Notes: generated by a model from the letters alone, not told the origin. A stretch of DNA of 64,000 bases from Plantactinospora sp039889035 (GCA_039889035.1 JBDQQY010000008.1:272262-336261), one strand, 5' to 3'; positions 15,326 through 28,110 are shown, counted from the stretch's first letter. Numbers and translations are program-made.

Positions 15326-16447
15326 CTAGTCCGGATCGCTGGTCAGGTCGACGACCCTCAGCGCGACGGGAAGCGGCCCCGAGCGCAGTTGGCTCACCAG
15401 CGCCTCCGCCGTCGACCGGGTGAAGTTCCCGACGATCTGGGCGTCGCCGGTGAGCACGGTCTGGATCGTCGGCGCGGAGACCACCACGTCGTCCACGACG
15501 ATGGCCACCTGGTTCGCGCCGTCCCCGGCACCTGACGCCGTCCTGGTCAGCTCGGTGAACCGCTGCTGCCCGACCGAGGTGAAGCCGATCGTCACCACCC
15601 ACTGACCATGTGTCTCCAGGGCCGCCGTCGCCTTGCTGACGTCCACCGCCGACAGAGCGGCGGAGTCGAGCAGATACCTGCTCGGCGGTTCGGCCCGGTC
15701 GCAGGTGGCGGTCCGTTCGCCGGGCGCGGTGAGCACGTCGACCGGGCGAGCCAGCAACTGCGCACAGGTCACCGTCGGCACCGCATATCCCATCTCGGGC
15801 GGCAGCACCGCGACCTCGGCGCCGGAGAGCGCCGCGAAGGGACTGAGCGCCTCCCGCGTCACCGGATCGATCTGTTCCGGAGCGGGCCGATCCCGGACGA
15901 GCGACTGGGCGACCTCGTACGCCCGACCGAGCTTGGTGATCACCTGGTCCCGGCTGGGCGGCGGTGCGGTCGGCGGGCCCGGCGGCGGGGTGCCGGGCGC
16001 CGAGGGGTCGGGTGGCTGCGTGGTGGTGGCGAGTACGCGACGGAACTCGAGTTCGCCGACCGCCACCAGGGCGCGCAGTTTCTCCTCCTGGTGGGCGCCG
16101 GCCACCCGCACGACGATCCTGCGGTCGCCGGACCGCCGCACCGACGGATCGGCCAACCCGGCGGCCTCGGCCCGGTCCGCGAGCGCCTGCCTGGTCCGTT
16201 CGAGCGCGTCGTCGGCGGCGGGGGCGACCGCCTCCACAGTGATCGTGGTGCTGCCGCGCGGGACGTCGAGGATCCGGTCACGGACCACGACGGTCAACAG
16301 CGCGATCCCGGCACCGCAGAGAACGACCAGGGCCAGCCCGCCCGCCACGAGCACCGCGACGACCCTTCGCCTGCCGGGCGGCGGCGGGCCGGGCTGGCCC
16401 GCCGACGGCGTCCCGGCCGGTACTGACGAAGGTTGACCGTGGCCCAT
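15326..16447 (-). CDS. SecD P1-head-like single-pass membrane protein
   Basis: The 373-residue protein has a Pro/Gly-rich cytoplasmic start (PSSVPAGTPSAGQPGPPPPG), one membrane helix (VVAVLVAGGLALVVLCGAGI), and an extracellular part with two SecD P1-head-like blocks. The first has RIVVRVAGAHQEEKLRALVA and FRRVLATT; the second has WVVTIGFTSVGQQRFTEL and NQVAIVVDDVVVSAPTIQTV. A Pro-rich linker joins them. True SecD has twelve further membrane-domain residues blocks and is about 550 residues, so this is the periplasmic head on an anchor. It is likely a stand-alone envelope protein and not part of the translocon. The ATG at 16447 gives the anchor directly. Confidence 0.72.
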   Translation of the reverse strand: MGHGQPSSVPAGTPSAGQPGPPPPGRRRVVAVLVAGGLALVVLCGAGIALLTVVVRDRILDVPRGSTTITVEAVAPAADDALERTRQALADRAEAAGLADPSVRRSGDRRIVVRVAGAHQEEKLRALVAVGELEFRRVLATTTQPPDPSAPGTPPPGPPTAPPPSRDQVITKLGRAYEVAQSLVRDRPAPEQIDPVTREALSPFAALSGAEVAVLPPEMGYAVPTVTCAQLLARPVDVLTAPGERTATCDRAEPPSRYLLDSAALSAVDVSKATAALETHGQWVVTIGFTSVGQQRFTELTRTASGAGDGANQVAIVVDDVVVSAPTIQTVLTGDAQIVGNFTRSTAEALVSQLRSGPLPVALRVVDLTSDPD

Positions 16448-16457
16448 GGAACGGAGC

Positions 16458-17231
16458 TTACTGAGCTTCGGCCACCGGATCGTCGGTCCGGTGGTTGAGG
16501 CGGGCGAGCTTGCCGCGTACACCGTGGAAGTGGGCGTGCATCGCGGCGGCGGCCGCCACCTTGTCCCCGGCGGCGATCGCCGCGTAGATGTCACGGTGCC
16601 GGCGCGCGACGTCGGCCGGCGTCTCGTCCGGGGTCCCCAGCTCGTCGCGGAGCTGGTAGAAGACCTCCCAGAACGCGCCGAGCAGGCGGCCGACCAGCGG
16701 GTTGCCCAGCGGCCGGTAGAGCAGCTCGTGGAAGAGCCGGTCCGTCTCCGGCGAGACGATGCCGGCCAGTGCCTCCGCCTCCATCCGCTCGGTCACCTCG
16801 GCGACCGGCGCCAGATCGAGTTCCTGTGGCCGGTCGATCAGCCGCTGGACCAGTCCGCTCTCCAGGACCTCGCGGATCTCGGTCAGATAGCCGAGGTCGT
16901 TACGCCCGTCCTGCAGGGTGATCCGGCTGTGGAACGCCAGCTCGTCGACGAAGCCGGTGAGCGACATCCGGCCGACGAACATCCCGAAGCCGTGCCGGAT
17001 GTCCACGATGCCGACGGCCTGTAGCGCCTTGAGTGCCTCCCGCACGGAGTTGCGGCTGATCCGCAGGTCCTCCATCAGCTCCGACTCGGTGGGCAGCGGG
17101 TCTCCGGCCGCGAGCCGGCGTTCCAGGATGAGGCCCTTGACCGCCTCCTGGACCTCGACCGCGCGGCTCAGCCGCGGTCGGGCCCGGCGGTCGGGCGCGG
17201 CGGGCTTCCGCTGGGTCGGGCGGTCGGTCAT
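16458..17231 (-). CDS. FadR-type (FCD) GntR transcriptional regulator 1
   Basis: The 257-residue protein has an N-terminal winged HTH at about residues 25-90: ILERRLAAGDPLPTESELME then ISRNSVREALKALQAVGIVD and IRHGFGMFVG. The C-terminal FCD ligand domain (about 105-240) has metal-binding-type acidic and His positions (FHELLY, then RRHRDIYAAI and AMHAHFHGVRG). It diverges from the ABC importer operon, the usual place for a local regulator. It is a paralogue of the second FCD regulator in this locus. A sugar or sialic-acid derivative is the probable effector. Confidence 0.85.
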   Translation of the reverse strand: MTDRPTQRKPAAPDRRARPRLSRAVEVQEAVKGLILERRLAAGDPLPTESELMEDLRISRNSVREALKALQAVGIVDIRHGFGMFVGRMSLTGFVDELAFHSRITLQDGRNDLGYLTEIREVLESGLVQRLIDRPQELDLAPVAEVTERMEAEALAGIVSPETDRLFHELLYRPLGNPLVGRLLGAFWEVFYQLRDELGTPDETPADVARRHRDIYAAIAAGDKVAAAAAMHAHFHGVRGKLARLNHRTDDPVAEAQ

Positions 17232-17426
17232 GACGTCCCGCCGGGGCGACGCCGGCTGGCCGGGCGGATAGGGGCCGTATCCGGACCGGACGTCCTACGA
17301 CGGCGGCCGTCGGCGCGTCGTGACGCCGCCGTGACTGCCTGCCGATCATGGCGAAATCGTGCTGACATCTCCAGGTAACCCTCTCTTGACCCGAGGACTG
17401 ATCGACCTCTAGCCTCCAGTCTAATG

Positions 17427-17452
17427 CCAACATGGGATGTGGGACGTCCAAC
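17427..17452. promoter_or_regulatory. Candidate FCD-regulator operator before the importer operon
   Basis: CCAACATGGGATGT at 17427-17440 contains the partial palindrome ACAT-GGG-ATGT. It is followed by ACGTCCAAC at 17444-17452. Both words recur in the operator candidate before the sialidase gene at 30175-30201. It lies 46-71 bases before the importer start codon and on the promoter side of the divergent regulator. Confidence 0.5.
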
Positions 17453-17497
17453 TTCCATTGCACACCACATAACTGCCGACGCCTTGTAGGAGGCACC

Positions 17498-19120
17498 GTG
17501 AGCGCCCCGGTATCTCGGCCCGTCTTCAGCCGTCGCGACTTCCTGCGTTACAGCGGAGCGCTAAGCGCGGCGGCGACCATCGCGGCCACCGTCTCCGCCT
17601 GCGAGTCCGGCCCCGCCTCGACCGGTTCGGTCGGTGCCGCCGACGACAAAGACCTGGTCACCGCCGTGATCGGGTACGGCAACGACCAGAGCTGGGACCC
17701 GACCATGACGGCCTCGGCCTTCTCCATGGCCGCGATCGGGCACATCTACGAGGGGCTCGTGGAGACCGACCCGATCACCCGCGAGCCGTACCCGGCGCTC
17801 GCCACCGCGTTGCCCACCGACCCGGCGGCGACCTCGTGGAAGCTCACCCTGCGCCAGGGCGCGAAGTGGCACGACGGGCAGCCGGTCACCGTCGACGACG
17901 TCGTCTTCACCTTCCAGCGGATCCTCGACCCCCAGGCGAAGGTGCTGCTCTACAGCTTCTTCGGCGCCTGGCTCAAGGAGGTCAGGAAGGTCGACGACAC
18001 CAGCGTCGAGGTGGTCTTCAACTTCGCCTTCCCGGACGCCCTCAAGCGCCTCGCCATCGCCAAGATCATGCCGAAGCACGTCTTCGGCGCACCGGGCGGC
18101 TGGGACGCGGCCAAGGGCGGCAAGGCGGTGGGCTCCGGCCCGTACCGGATGACCGCGCACAACCCGAAGTCGAACACCACCTTCGAGGCGTTCGCCGACT
18201 ACAACGGCCCCCGCAAGGCCCAGTTCAAGAAGATGAACTGGCTGTCCATCGTGGATGCCGCCGCCAGGGTCGCGAAGATCTCCGGTGCACATGCCGAGGC
18301 GCAGATCGCCGACAACATCCCCTACGCCAACATCGCCCAGCTCAAGGACTCCGGGCTGACCGTCGAGGGCGGCAAGGGCATGAACCACATGTTCCTGATG
18401 TTCAACACCGGCGCCAAGCCGTTCGACGACGTACGGGTGCGGCAGGCGCTGCTCTACGCCATCGACACCGGCAAGATGATCGAGGTCGCGCTCAAGGGGC
18501 ACGGTACGGCGGCCACCAGCTTCCTCAACGAGCAGAACCCGTCCTACGCCAAGGCGAAGACCGTCTACAACTACGACCCGGACAAGGCCAGGTCACTGCT
18601 TGCCGCCGCCGGCGTCACCAACCTGTCGGTCACGCTGATGGCCGTCAACGTGAGCTGGATCAGCGACTGCCTGCCGACCGTCGCGAACTCCTGGAACGCG
18701 ATCGGGGTCAAGACGACGCTCCAGCCGCAGGACACCAGCGCGCTGTTCACCAAGATGGACCAGTCGCAGGACTACCAGGTGGTCGCCGCCGCCTCCAACC
18801 CCAACCAGTTCGGCATCGACGCCGACCTGATCCTGCGCTACAACTACACCTCGGGCGGCACCTGGATGAAGTACACCCGGTGGGACACCAGCCCGGCGGC
18901 GAAGACCATCTTCGAGCTGATGGACCAGGCGATCCGGGAACCGGACGAGGCGCGGAGGCTCGCTCTGACCCGCCAGTACCTGGACATGGTCGCCGAGCAG
19001 GCGGTGCTCTACCCGGTGGTGCACACCGAACTGATGACCGCGTGGGACCCGAAGAAGATCTCCGGGATCCGCCCGCAGCCGTACCCGGGGTTCAACCTGC
19101 TGCAGGCCGAGCGTCGCTGA
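17498..19120 (+). CDS. SatA/SiaE-like substrate-binding lipoprotein (SBP_bac_5)
   Basis: The 540-residue extracytoplasmic binding protein has a twin-arginine signal (SRRDFLRYSG) and a lipobox ending in SAC near residue 28, so it is a Tat-exported lipoprotein. It has the family-5 (dipeptide/nickel-type) signature blocks WKLTLRQGAKWHDGQPVTVD and DVVFTFQRILD, and GSGPYRM. In sialic-acid transporters of the H. ducreyi SatABCD and Corynebacterium SiaEFGI type the binding protein belongs to this family. The downstream aldolase and linked sialidase make sialic acid the best guess; oligopeptides or oligosaccharides cannot be excluded. GTG start with a TAGGAGG site. First gene of a five-gene run. Confidence 0.85.
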   Translation: MSAPVSRPVFSRRDFLRYSGALSAAATIAATVSACESGPASTGSVGAADDKDLVTAVIGYGNDQSWDPTMTASAFSMAAIGHIYEGLVETDPITREPYPALATALPTDPAATSWKLTLRQGAKWHDGQPVTVDDVVFTFQRILDPQAKVLLYSFFGAWLKEVRKVDDTSVEVVFNFAFPDALKRLAIAKIMPKHVFGAPGGWDAAKGGKAVGSGPYRMTAHNPKSNTTFEAFADYNGPRKAQFKKMNWLSIVDAAARVAKISGAHAEAQIADNIPYANIAQLKDSGLTVEGGKGMNHMFLMFNTGAKPFDDVRVRQALLYAIDTGKMIEVALKGHGTAATSFLNEQNPSYAKAKTVYNYDPDKARSLLAAAGVTNLSVTLMAVNVSWISDCLPTVANSWNAIGVKTTLQPQDTSALFTKMDQSQDYQVVAAASNPNQFGIDADLILRYNYTSGGTWMKYTRWDTSPAAKTIFELMDQAIREPDEARRLALTRQYLDMVAEQAVLYPVVHTELMTAWDPKKISGIRPQPYPGFNLLQAERR

Positions 19121-19125
19121 TCCCA

Positions 19126-19160
19126 GTTCCGCGGCCGGTGTCCTTCGCCGGCCGCGGAAC
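19126..19160 (+). terminator. Intra-operon hairpin between binding protein and permease
   Basis: GTTCCGCGGCCGG (19126-19138) and CCGGCCGCGGAAC (19148-19160) are perfectly complementary over 13 bp with a nine-base loop. It lies six bases after the binding-protein stop and 18 bases before the permease start. It probably acts as an attenuator or 3'-end stabiliser, giving more binding protein than membrane subunits. Confidence 0.65.
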
Positions 19161-19178
19161 TCACCGCCGAGGAGTCCC

Positions 19179-20137
19179 ATGGCAGCGATCGCCAGAATGC
19201 TGGTCCGCCGCGTACTCATCCTGATCCCGCTCCTGCTTGGCGTGATCCTCTTCGTCTTCATCGTCATGCGGTTCTCGCAGAACAAGCCGGAGTACGCCTA
19301 CTTCGCGGGCGCCAACCCCACCCCGGAGCAGATCCACCAGTTCCAGGTCGAGAACGGCCTGCTGGACCCGCTGCCGCTGCGGTACGTGCGGTTCGTCGCC
19401 GATCTGGCACAGGGTGACCTGGGCACCAGCGTGCTCACCAACGCGCCGGTACTGGATTCGGTGCTGACCGCGCTGCCGCTGACCCTCCAGCTCACCTTCC
19501 TGGGCCTGCTGGTCGGCGTGCTCACCGCACTGGTCTTCGGTGTCACCGCGGCGATCTTCCGGGACCGCTGGCCGGACCAGCTTATCCGGGTCGTGTCGCT
19601 CGGCGGGGTGGCCGCCCCGGCGTTCTGGCTGGCCCTGCTGATGATCCAGTACCTCGCCGTGGAGCAGGGCCTCTTTCCGACCGGCGGCTACGTCAACCCC
19701 GCCGACTCGTTCAGCGGGTGGCTGCGGTCGATGACCCTGCCGGCCCTGTCGTTGTCGCTGCCGGTCGCGGCCCAGCTGACCCGGATCGTCCGGACGTCGA
19801 TGGTCGAGGAACTGGACCGGGACTACGTCCGGACCGCCATCGGCAGCGGCCTGCCGCCGATCGTCGTGGTGGGCCGGAACGTGCTGCGCAACGCGTTGAT
19901 CAACCCGTTGACCGTGCTGGGTCTGCGGGTCGGCTACCTGCTCGGTGGCGCGGTGGTCATCGAGACCATCTTCTCCCTGCCCGGCATGGGCAAGCTGATG
20001 ATCGACGGTGTCACCAACGGGGACCCGGCCGTGGTCCAGGGCGTGGTGCTGACTATCGCGACCGGATTCGTGGTGGTCAACCTGGTCGTCGACATCCTCT
20101 ATCTACTGGTCAACCCGCGACTTCGGAGCGCAGCCTG

Positions 20138-20138
<1 letters not shown>
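19179..20138 (+). CDS. ABC importer permease, DppB-like
   Basis: The 319-residue inner-membrane subunit has six predicted helices and the BPD_transp_1 EAA loop (ELDRDYVRTAIGSGLPPIVV). It has the DppB-type N-terminus (VRRVLILIPLLLGVILFVFI) and the C-terminal VIETIFSLPGMGKLMIDGV. ACCGCCGAGGAGTCCC precedes the ATG, a good ribosome site. Its TGA overlaps the next ATG (TGATG), so the downstream fused subunit is translationally coupled. Partner: the DppC-like half of the next protein. Confidence 0.9.
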
Positions 20139-23126
<2,988 letters not shown>

Positions 23127-23130
<4 letters not shown>

Positions 23131-24059
23131 CCACCGCCAGCGCCCTCACCGGCGTCATCCCCCCGGTGTCCACCCCGTTGACCCCGGATCTCGACGTCGA
23201 CACGGGGTCACTGGCCCGGTTGGTGGACCATCTGCTGGCCGGCGGTGTGGACGGGCTCTTCGTGCTGGGCTCCACCTCCGAGGTCGCGTACCTGCCGGAC
23301 GGTCACCGCAAGGTCGTGCTGGAGACGGTGATCGGGCACGTCGCCGGGCAGGTCCCGGTGTTGGCGGGCGTCATCGACACGACCGCGCTGCGGGTGCTGG
23401 ACCACGCCCGGGTGGCGGCCGAGGCGGGCGCGGACGGCCTGGTGGCGACCGCGCCGTTCTACACCCGGACCCACCCGGACGAGATCGCCCTGCACTTCCG
23501 GACCATCGCGGCCCGCGGCGGACTTCCGCTGTACGCGTACGACCTGCCGGTATCGGTACACAGCAAGCTCGGTACCGACCTGGTGCTGGAGCTGGCCGCC
23601 GAGGGGACGCTCGCCGGGGTCAAGGACTCCAGCGGTGACGAGGCCGGGCTGCGCGGGGTGATCCTCGGGCGCCGGGACCGTCCGGAGATCGGCGCGTTCA
23701 GCGTGCTGACCGGCTCCGAGCTGACCGTCGACTCGGCGCTGTGGATGGGAGCCGACGGTGTCGTGCCGGGCCTTGGCAACGTCGACCCGCACGGGTACGC
23801 GAGGCTGTTCCGGGCGGCGGGCAAGGGGGACTGGGAGGCGGCCCGCTCCGAACAGGAGCGCCTGCTGCGCCTGTTCCAGCTCGTCTACGTCGGCGCCGGC
23901 CGGATCGGTATGAGCTCCTCGGCGCTGGGCGCCTTCAAGGCGGCGCTGCACCTGCGCGGCATCATCGCGCACCCGACCACGGCGCTGCCGCAGCTCCCGC
24001 TGAACCCCGACGAGGTCGCCCGGGTCAAGGAGTACCTCGCCGCCGCCGGCCTGGTGTGA
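23127..24059 (+). CDS. N-acetylneuraminate lyase / DHDPS family aldolase 1
   Basis: The 310-residue TIM-barrel class I aldolase is of the DapA superfamily. The Schiff-base Lys lies near residue 166 (GVKDSSGD) and the catalytic Tyr near 138 (YDLP), positions that match the numbering of E. coli N-acetylneuraminate lyase. The carboxylate-binding loop is GSTSE (GTTGE-like). With the SatA-type importer and sialidase nearby, cleavage of N-acetylneuraminate to ManNAc and pyruvate is the most likely reaction. Related activities on other 2-keto sugar acids remain possible. The ATG overlaps the ATPase stop (ATGA). Regulator 2 converges on it. Confidence 0.82.
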
Positions 24060-24079
24060 CCCGGCCCGGCCGGCGGCGG

Positions 24080-24778
24080 TCAGGCCGGCTCGGTCAGCGC
24101 CTCGACCGGGCGGGCCTCCGCCCGCGCGATGCGTGCCTTCACGTCGCGGAAGTGCAGCCGCATCGCCTCCCGGGCGGCTTCCGGGTCCCGGGCGCGCAGC
24201 GCCGCCACGATCCGGCGGTGGTTGACCACGATCTCCGCGGTCCGCTCCTCCGGCGGACCGAGCGCCGGCTCGACCTGGTGGTAGACGTCCCAGAACAGGC
24301 CGATCAGCTGGAGCACCAGCTCGTTGCCGCACGACTCGTAGAGCAGCGAGTGGAACGCCCGGTCGGCCTCCAGGTCCCGGTCCATGGCGGTGACCAGGGC
24401 GTCCAGCGCGGCGATCCGGGGGCCGCTGACGATCTGCGCCACCTGGCCGATCAGCCCGGTCTCGATCAGCTCACGGACCTCGACCAGGTCGTGCAGCGCG
24501 CGGATCCCGCCGCCCGGTCCGGAGCGTACCCGGAACGCCAGCGACGGGGTGAGCACGTCGAGTGAAGCCTGGCCGACGAACGTGCCGTAGCCGTGCCGGA
24601 TCTCGACAATGCCCAGTGCCTGCAGGGCCCGCACCGCCTCGCGCACGCTGTTGCGGCTCGCCCCGAGCAGGTCCATGAGCTGCGGCTCGGTCGGCATCGG
24701 TGCGCCGGGGGCCAGGCGGCGCTCGTGGATCAGGGCGACGATGCGCTCCTGTAGCGACCCACCGTTACGCGTACGCAT
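24080..24778 (-). CDS. FadR-type (FCD) GntR transcriptional regulator 2
   Basis: The 232-residue regulator is a paralogue of the one at 16.5-17.2 kb. The HTH contains IHERRLAPGAPMPTEPQLMD then ASRNSVREAVRALQALGIVE and IRHGYGTFVG. The FCD domain has FHSLLYESCGN, VNHRRIVAALRARD and MRLHFRDVKAR. The start at 24778 is supported by GGAGGCAGT; the further ATG at 24811 touches an operator-like word and has no ribosome site. It is divergent from aldolase 2 and convergent with aldolase 1, so it plausibly controls both halves of the locus. Confidence 0.86.
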   Translation of the reverse strand: MRTRNGGSLQERIVALIHERRLAPGAPMPTEPQLMDLLGASRNSVREAVRALQALGIVEIRHGYGTFVGQASLDVLTPSLAFRVRSGPGGGIRALHDLVEVRELIETGLIGQVAQIVSGPRIAALDALVTAMDRDLEADRAFHSLLYESCGNELVLQLIGLFWDVYHQVEPALGPPEERTAEIVVNHRRIVAALRARDPEAAREAMRLHFRDVKARIARAEARPVEALTEPA

Positions 24779-24811
24779 ACTGCCTCCAGGCTCGTCGAAA
24801 CCTCGGGTCAT

Positions 24812-24821
24812 AACATCCCAC
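24812..24821. promoter_or_regulatory. Operator-like word between regulator 2 and aldolase 2
   Basis: AACATCCCAC on the plus strand (GTGGGATGTT on the minus) is identical over ten bases to the right arm of the palindrome before the sialidase gene. It lies 34 bases upstream of the regulator start and 175 bases upstream of the aldolase start. Confidence 0.45.
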
Positions 24822-24995
24822 CTCTCGGACCCGGAGGGCCAGGCGGTGCGGGAAGTAACACCGGCGACACGGCCCGTACCGGATGGAAATCAGCCGGACG
24901 TACCTGGCTCACCTGCCCGCTCGGCCGCCTGCCTGCGCGCTCGCGGCCGATCCGGCTGAACACAGGTCGTCTCGTCGTTCGGGGAGAGAGGCATC

Positions 24996-25928
24996 GTGGA
25001 GATACTGACGTCGGAGACGCTCGGCGGCACCTGGGGTACGATACTGCTCCCCATCCGGGCCGACGAGTCGATCGACTGGGCGCGTCTCGACCCGGCCCTG
25101 GACATCCTCGTCGCGGCCGGGCTCGACGGACTGTACGCGCACGGCACCGCCGGCGAGTTCCACACCCTCGGCGAGGACGAGTACGACCGGGTCATCGAGC
25201 TGCTGGCGCAGCGCTGCGAACGGCGCGGCGTGCCGTTCCAGATCGGGGCCAGCCACATGAGCGCGCAGACCTGCCTGGCCCGGGTCGCCCGGGCCCGTAC
25301 GCTCCGGCCCGGTGCGATCCAGGTGACGCTGCCGGACTGGCTGCCGATGTCCCGCGGCGAGGTGCTGCGCTTCCTGGCCCGGGTCGCGGCCGTCGCCGAC
25401 CCGGTGCCGCTGGTGCTCTACAACCCGCCGCACGCCAAGACCCAGGTGCCGGCCGAGCTGTACCCGGTGATCCGCCGCGAGGTCCACACACTCATCGGGA
25501 TCAAGGTCGCCGGCGGCGACGCCGAATGGTACGCCCGGATGCGGCGGCACGCGGCCGGGATCGCGGTCTTCGTCGCCGGCCACGACCTGGCGACCGGACG
25601 CCGGCACGGCGCCGCCGGCTCGTACTCGAACATCGCCGCACTCAGCCCGGTCGGGGCGATGGCGTGGCAGCGGATGATGGCCGAGCGACCGGACGCCGCG
25701 CTCGACGTGGAGCGCCGGATCCATGCGTTCTTCACCGAACACGTCCAGCCGCTCCAGCGCGGAGGGTACGCCAACTCCGCGCTGGACAAGTTCCTCGCCC
25801 ACCTCGGCGACTGGGCCGACATCGGCACCCGGGTCCGTTGGCCGTACGCCTCGGTCGACCCCGCACTCGCCGAGCGGCTGCGACCGCTGGCCCGGGAGCG
25901 GCTCCCCGAACTCTTCCCGGGGGCGTAG
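24996..25928 (+). CDS. DHDPS / N-acetylneuraminate lyase family aldolase 2
   Basis: The 310-residue TIM-barrel aldolase has a Schiff-base Lys near residue 170 (GIKVAGGD), the catalytic Tyr near 142 (YNPP) and the carboxylate loop GTAGE. It is not a close duplicate of aldolase 1: the YNPP and GIKVAG motifs and the long C-terminus differ. It may take another 2-keto acid released from glycans or act on a modified sialic acid. The GTG start follows GGGGAGAGAGG. It stands alone on the plus strand beside regulator 2 and faces the convergent galactosidase gene. Confidence 0.8.
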   Translation: MEILTSETLGGTWGTILLPIRADESIDWARLDPALDILVAAGLDGLYAHGTAGEFHTLGEDEYDRVIELLAQRCERRGVPFQIGASHMSAQTCLARVARARTLRPGAIQVTLPDWLPMSRGEVLRFLARVAAVADPVPLVLYNPPHAKTQVPAELYPVIRREVHTLIGIKVAGGDAEWYARMRRHAAGIAVFVAGHDLATGRRHGAAGSYSNIAALSPVGAMAWQRMMAERPDAALDVERRIHAFFTEHVQPLQRGGYANSALDKFLAHLGDWADIGTRVRWPYASVDPALAERLRPLARERLPELFPGA

Positions 25929-26061
25929 CGCCGGCCCACCGTCGAGGGCGGGCGGGGCCTTACCGCCACCGCGTGGGCCCAACCCGCCGCCACGGACCCG
26001 GACAGCTCGTCCAGGTAGGCGAGGACGGCGAGGGTCCGAGGTCCGGAAGGCCGCCGTCCGT

Positions 26062-28053
26062 TCAGGACCGGAGTACCGCCACGCCGCGCGGCGCGACGGT
26101 CACCGTGTCGACCGTCCGGTCACGCTCGCCGAGCAGGTCCACCGCCGGGCTGGGAAGCGGAACCGTCACCGGCTCGGCGCCGTGGTTGAGCAGCAGCAGG
26201 TACGACCGGTCGTCGCCGTGCCGGACCACCGCCTGCAACCCCTCCGGCAGGTCGGGCAGCACCGGGGCAGCACCGGCCTCGGCGCGGGCGAGGTCCAACA
26301 CCGCCCGCATCGTCGCCGGCTCCGGGCGGGTGGCGAGGTACCAGGCCACCCCGGCGCCGTACCGGTGCCGGGTGACCGCCGGCCGGGCGTCCAGCTCCCC
26401 GCCGGCGAAGGTCGCGACCACCTCCGCCCCCTCGAGTTCGACCCACTCCGACCAGACCGTGCCGGTGTGCCGCCGGGTGCCGAACTCCAGCGCCACGGTG
26501 CCGCCCGCGGGCAGGGGCCAGAACTCGTCCACCCGCAACCCCAGCACGTCGCGGAGCGGGGCCGGGTAGCCGCCCAGGTACGCCCGGTCGCACTCGTCCA
26601 CGATGCCGGTGAAGAACGACACCACCAGGTGCCCGCCACCGTCGACGTACCGGCGCAGCCGCTGGGCGACCTCGGCGGACATCAGGTAGAGGTTCGGCAC
26701 GACGACCAGCCGGTATCCGGAGAGGTCCGCAGTCGGCGGCACCACGTCGCAGCAGACGTGCGCGTCGAAGAGCGGGTCGTAGTGCGCCTGCGCCGTCTCC
26801 AGCAGGTCCAGCACGGCCGGGTGGGCGTCGGACTCCAGCGCCCACCAGTTGGCCCAGTCGTGCACCAGCGCGACGTCGGCCCGGACCCGGGTACCGGCCA
26901 GCTCGCCGACCTGGGCCAACTCCCGGCCCAGCGCCCGGATCTCCTGGTGCGTACGGGTCCGCGTCCCGCCGTGCGGCACCATCGCCGAGTGGAACTTCTC
27001 GGCGCCGCCGACCGCCTGCCGCCACTGGAAGAAGAGCACCGCGTCGGCGCCCTGTGCCACCGCCTGCCAACTCCACAGGCGCATCAGTCCGGGGCCCTTG
27101 GGGCCGTTGCGCACCCGCCAGTTCACCGCGCCGGGCGCCTGCTCCATCAGCAGCCACGGCTGCCCGCCGCGGGCCGAGCGCACCAGGTCGTAGCCGAAGG
27201 CGGCCGCCGCGTGCGCCCGCGGGTCGTACGGGTCCGGGTAGCTGTCCAGGCTGACCACGTCCTGCTCGGCGGCCCACCGGTACGAGTCGATCGGCTTGTG
27301 CAGCAGGCCGATGAAGTTCGTGGTCACCGGAGTGTCCGGGGTGTGCCGCCGGACGATGTCGCGCTCGGCCAGATAGCAGGCGAGGATCGCGTCGTTGCTG
27401 AACCGGGCGAAGTCCAGCTTCTGTGCCGGGTTGGCGAAGGTGGGCGCGGTACGCGGCGGCAGTACCTCCGCCCAGTCGCCGTACCGCTGCGACCAGAACG
27501 TGGTGGACCACGCCTCGTTGAGCGCGTCGAGATCGCCGTACCGGTCGCGCAGCCAGTCGCGGAAGTCGCTGGCCGACACGTCGCAGTAACAGGCCCGCAC
27601 GTGGCAGCCGTACTCGTTGCCGATGTGCCACAGCCGCAGCGCCGGGTGCCCGGCGTACCGGCCGGCCAGCCGCTCGACCAGCCGGCCCGCGTACCGCCGG
27701 TAGATCGGGCTGGACGGGCAGTACTGCTGCCGGCCGCCGGGCCAGAGCCGGACGCCGTCGACCCGTTCGGGCAGCGTCTCCGGGTGCAGCCGGGCGAGCC
27801 AGGGCGGCGGCGACGCGGTCATGGTGGCGAGGCTGGCGCCGATTCCGGCGTCGGCGAGGCCGTCCATCACCCGGTCGAACCAGCCGAAGTCGTACTCGCC
27901 GGGGTGCGGCTCGACGCTCGCCCAGGAGAAGATGCCGACCGAGACGAGTGAGACGCCGGTGTCGACCATCAGTTTCATGTCCTCGACCCAGACGTCCTCG
28001 GTCCACTGCTCGGGGTTGTAGTCCCCGCCAAACATGATCTTGGGCATGGTCAT
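26062..28053 (-). CDS. GH42 beta-galactosidase
   Basis: The 663-residue cytosolic enzyme has no signal peptide. The GH42 barrel begins MPKIMFGGDYNPEQW. The acid/base is in WHIGNEYGCH (Glu near 147) and the nucleophile in LLMEQAPGAVNW (Glu near 304). The four-Cys zinc-type cluster CHVRACYCD lies just after. A flavodoxin-like trimerisation domain (about 390-600, RLVVVPNLYLMSAEVAQRL) and a short beta C-terminal domain (about 605-663) complete it. It removes beta-galactose from oligosaccharides after sialic acid is gone. AAGGGA lies upstream of ATG 28053; ATG 28047 is also possible. A GTAGGATGT word at 28111-28119 may be its operator. Confidence 0.9.
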   Translation of the reverse strand: MTMPKIMFGGDYNPEQWTEDVWVEDMKLMVDTGVSLVSVGIFSWASVEPHPGEYDFGWFDRVMDGLADAGIGASLATMTASPPPWLARLHPETLPERVDGVRLWPGGRQQYCPSSPIYRRYAGRLVERLAGRYAGHPALRLWHIGNEYGCHVRACYCDVSASDFRDWLRDRYGDLDALNEAWSTTFWSQRYGDWAEVLPPRTAPTFANPAQKLDFARFSNDAILACYLAERDIVRRHTPDTPVTTNFIGLLHKPIDSYRWAAEQDVVSLDSYPDPYDPRAHAAAAFGYDLVRSARGGQPWLLMEQAPGAVNWRVRNGPKGPGLMRLWSWQAVAQGADAVLFFQWRQAVGGAEKFHSAMVPHGGTRTRTHQEIRALGRELAQVGELAGTRVRADVALVHDWANWWALESDAHPAVLDLLETAQAHYDPLFDAHVCCDVVPPTADLSGYRLVVVPNLYLMSAEVAQRLRRYVDGGGHLVVSFFTGIVDECDRAYLGGYPAPLRDVLGLRVDEFWPLPAGGTVALEFGTRRHTGTVWSEWVELEGAEVVATFAGGELDARPAVTRHRYGAGVAWYLATRPEPATMRAVLDLARAEAGAAPVLPDLPEGLQAVVRHGDDRSYLLLLNHGAEPVTVPLPSPAVDLLGERDRTVDTVTVAPRGVAVLRS

Positions 28054-28110
28054 CGGACGGGTTCCCTTCGATCGTCGTACCGCAGCATCCGTCACCGGCG
28101 AGAGCCGAAG

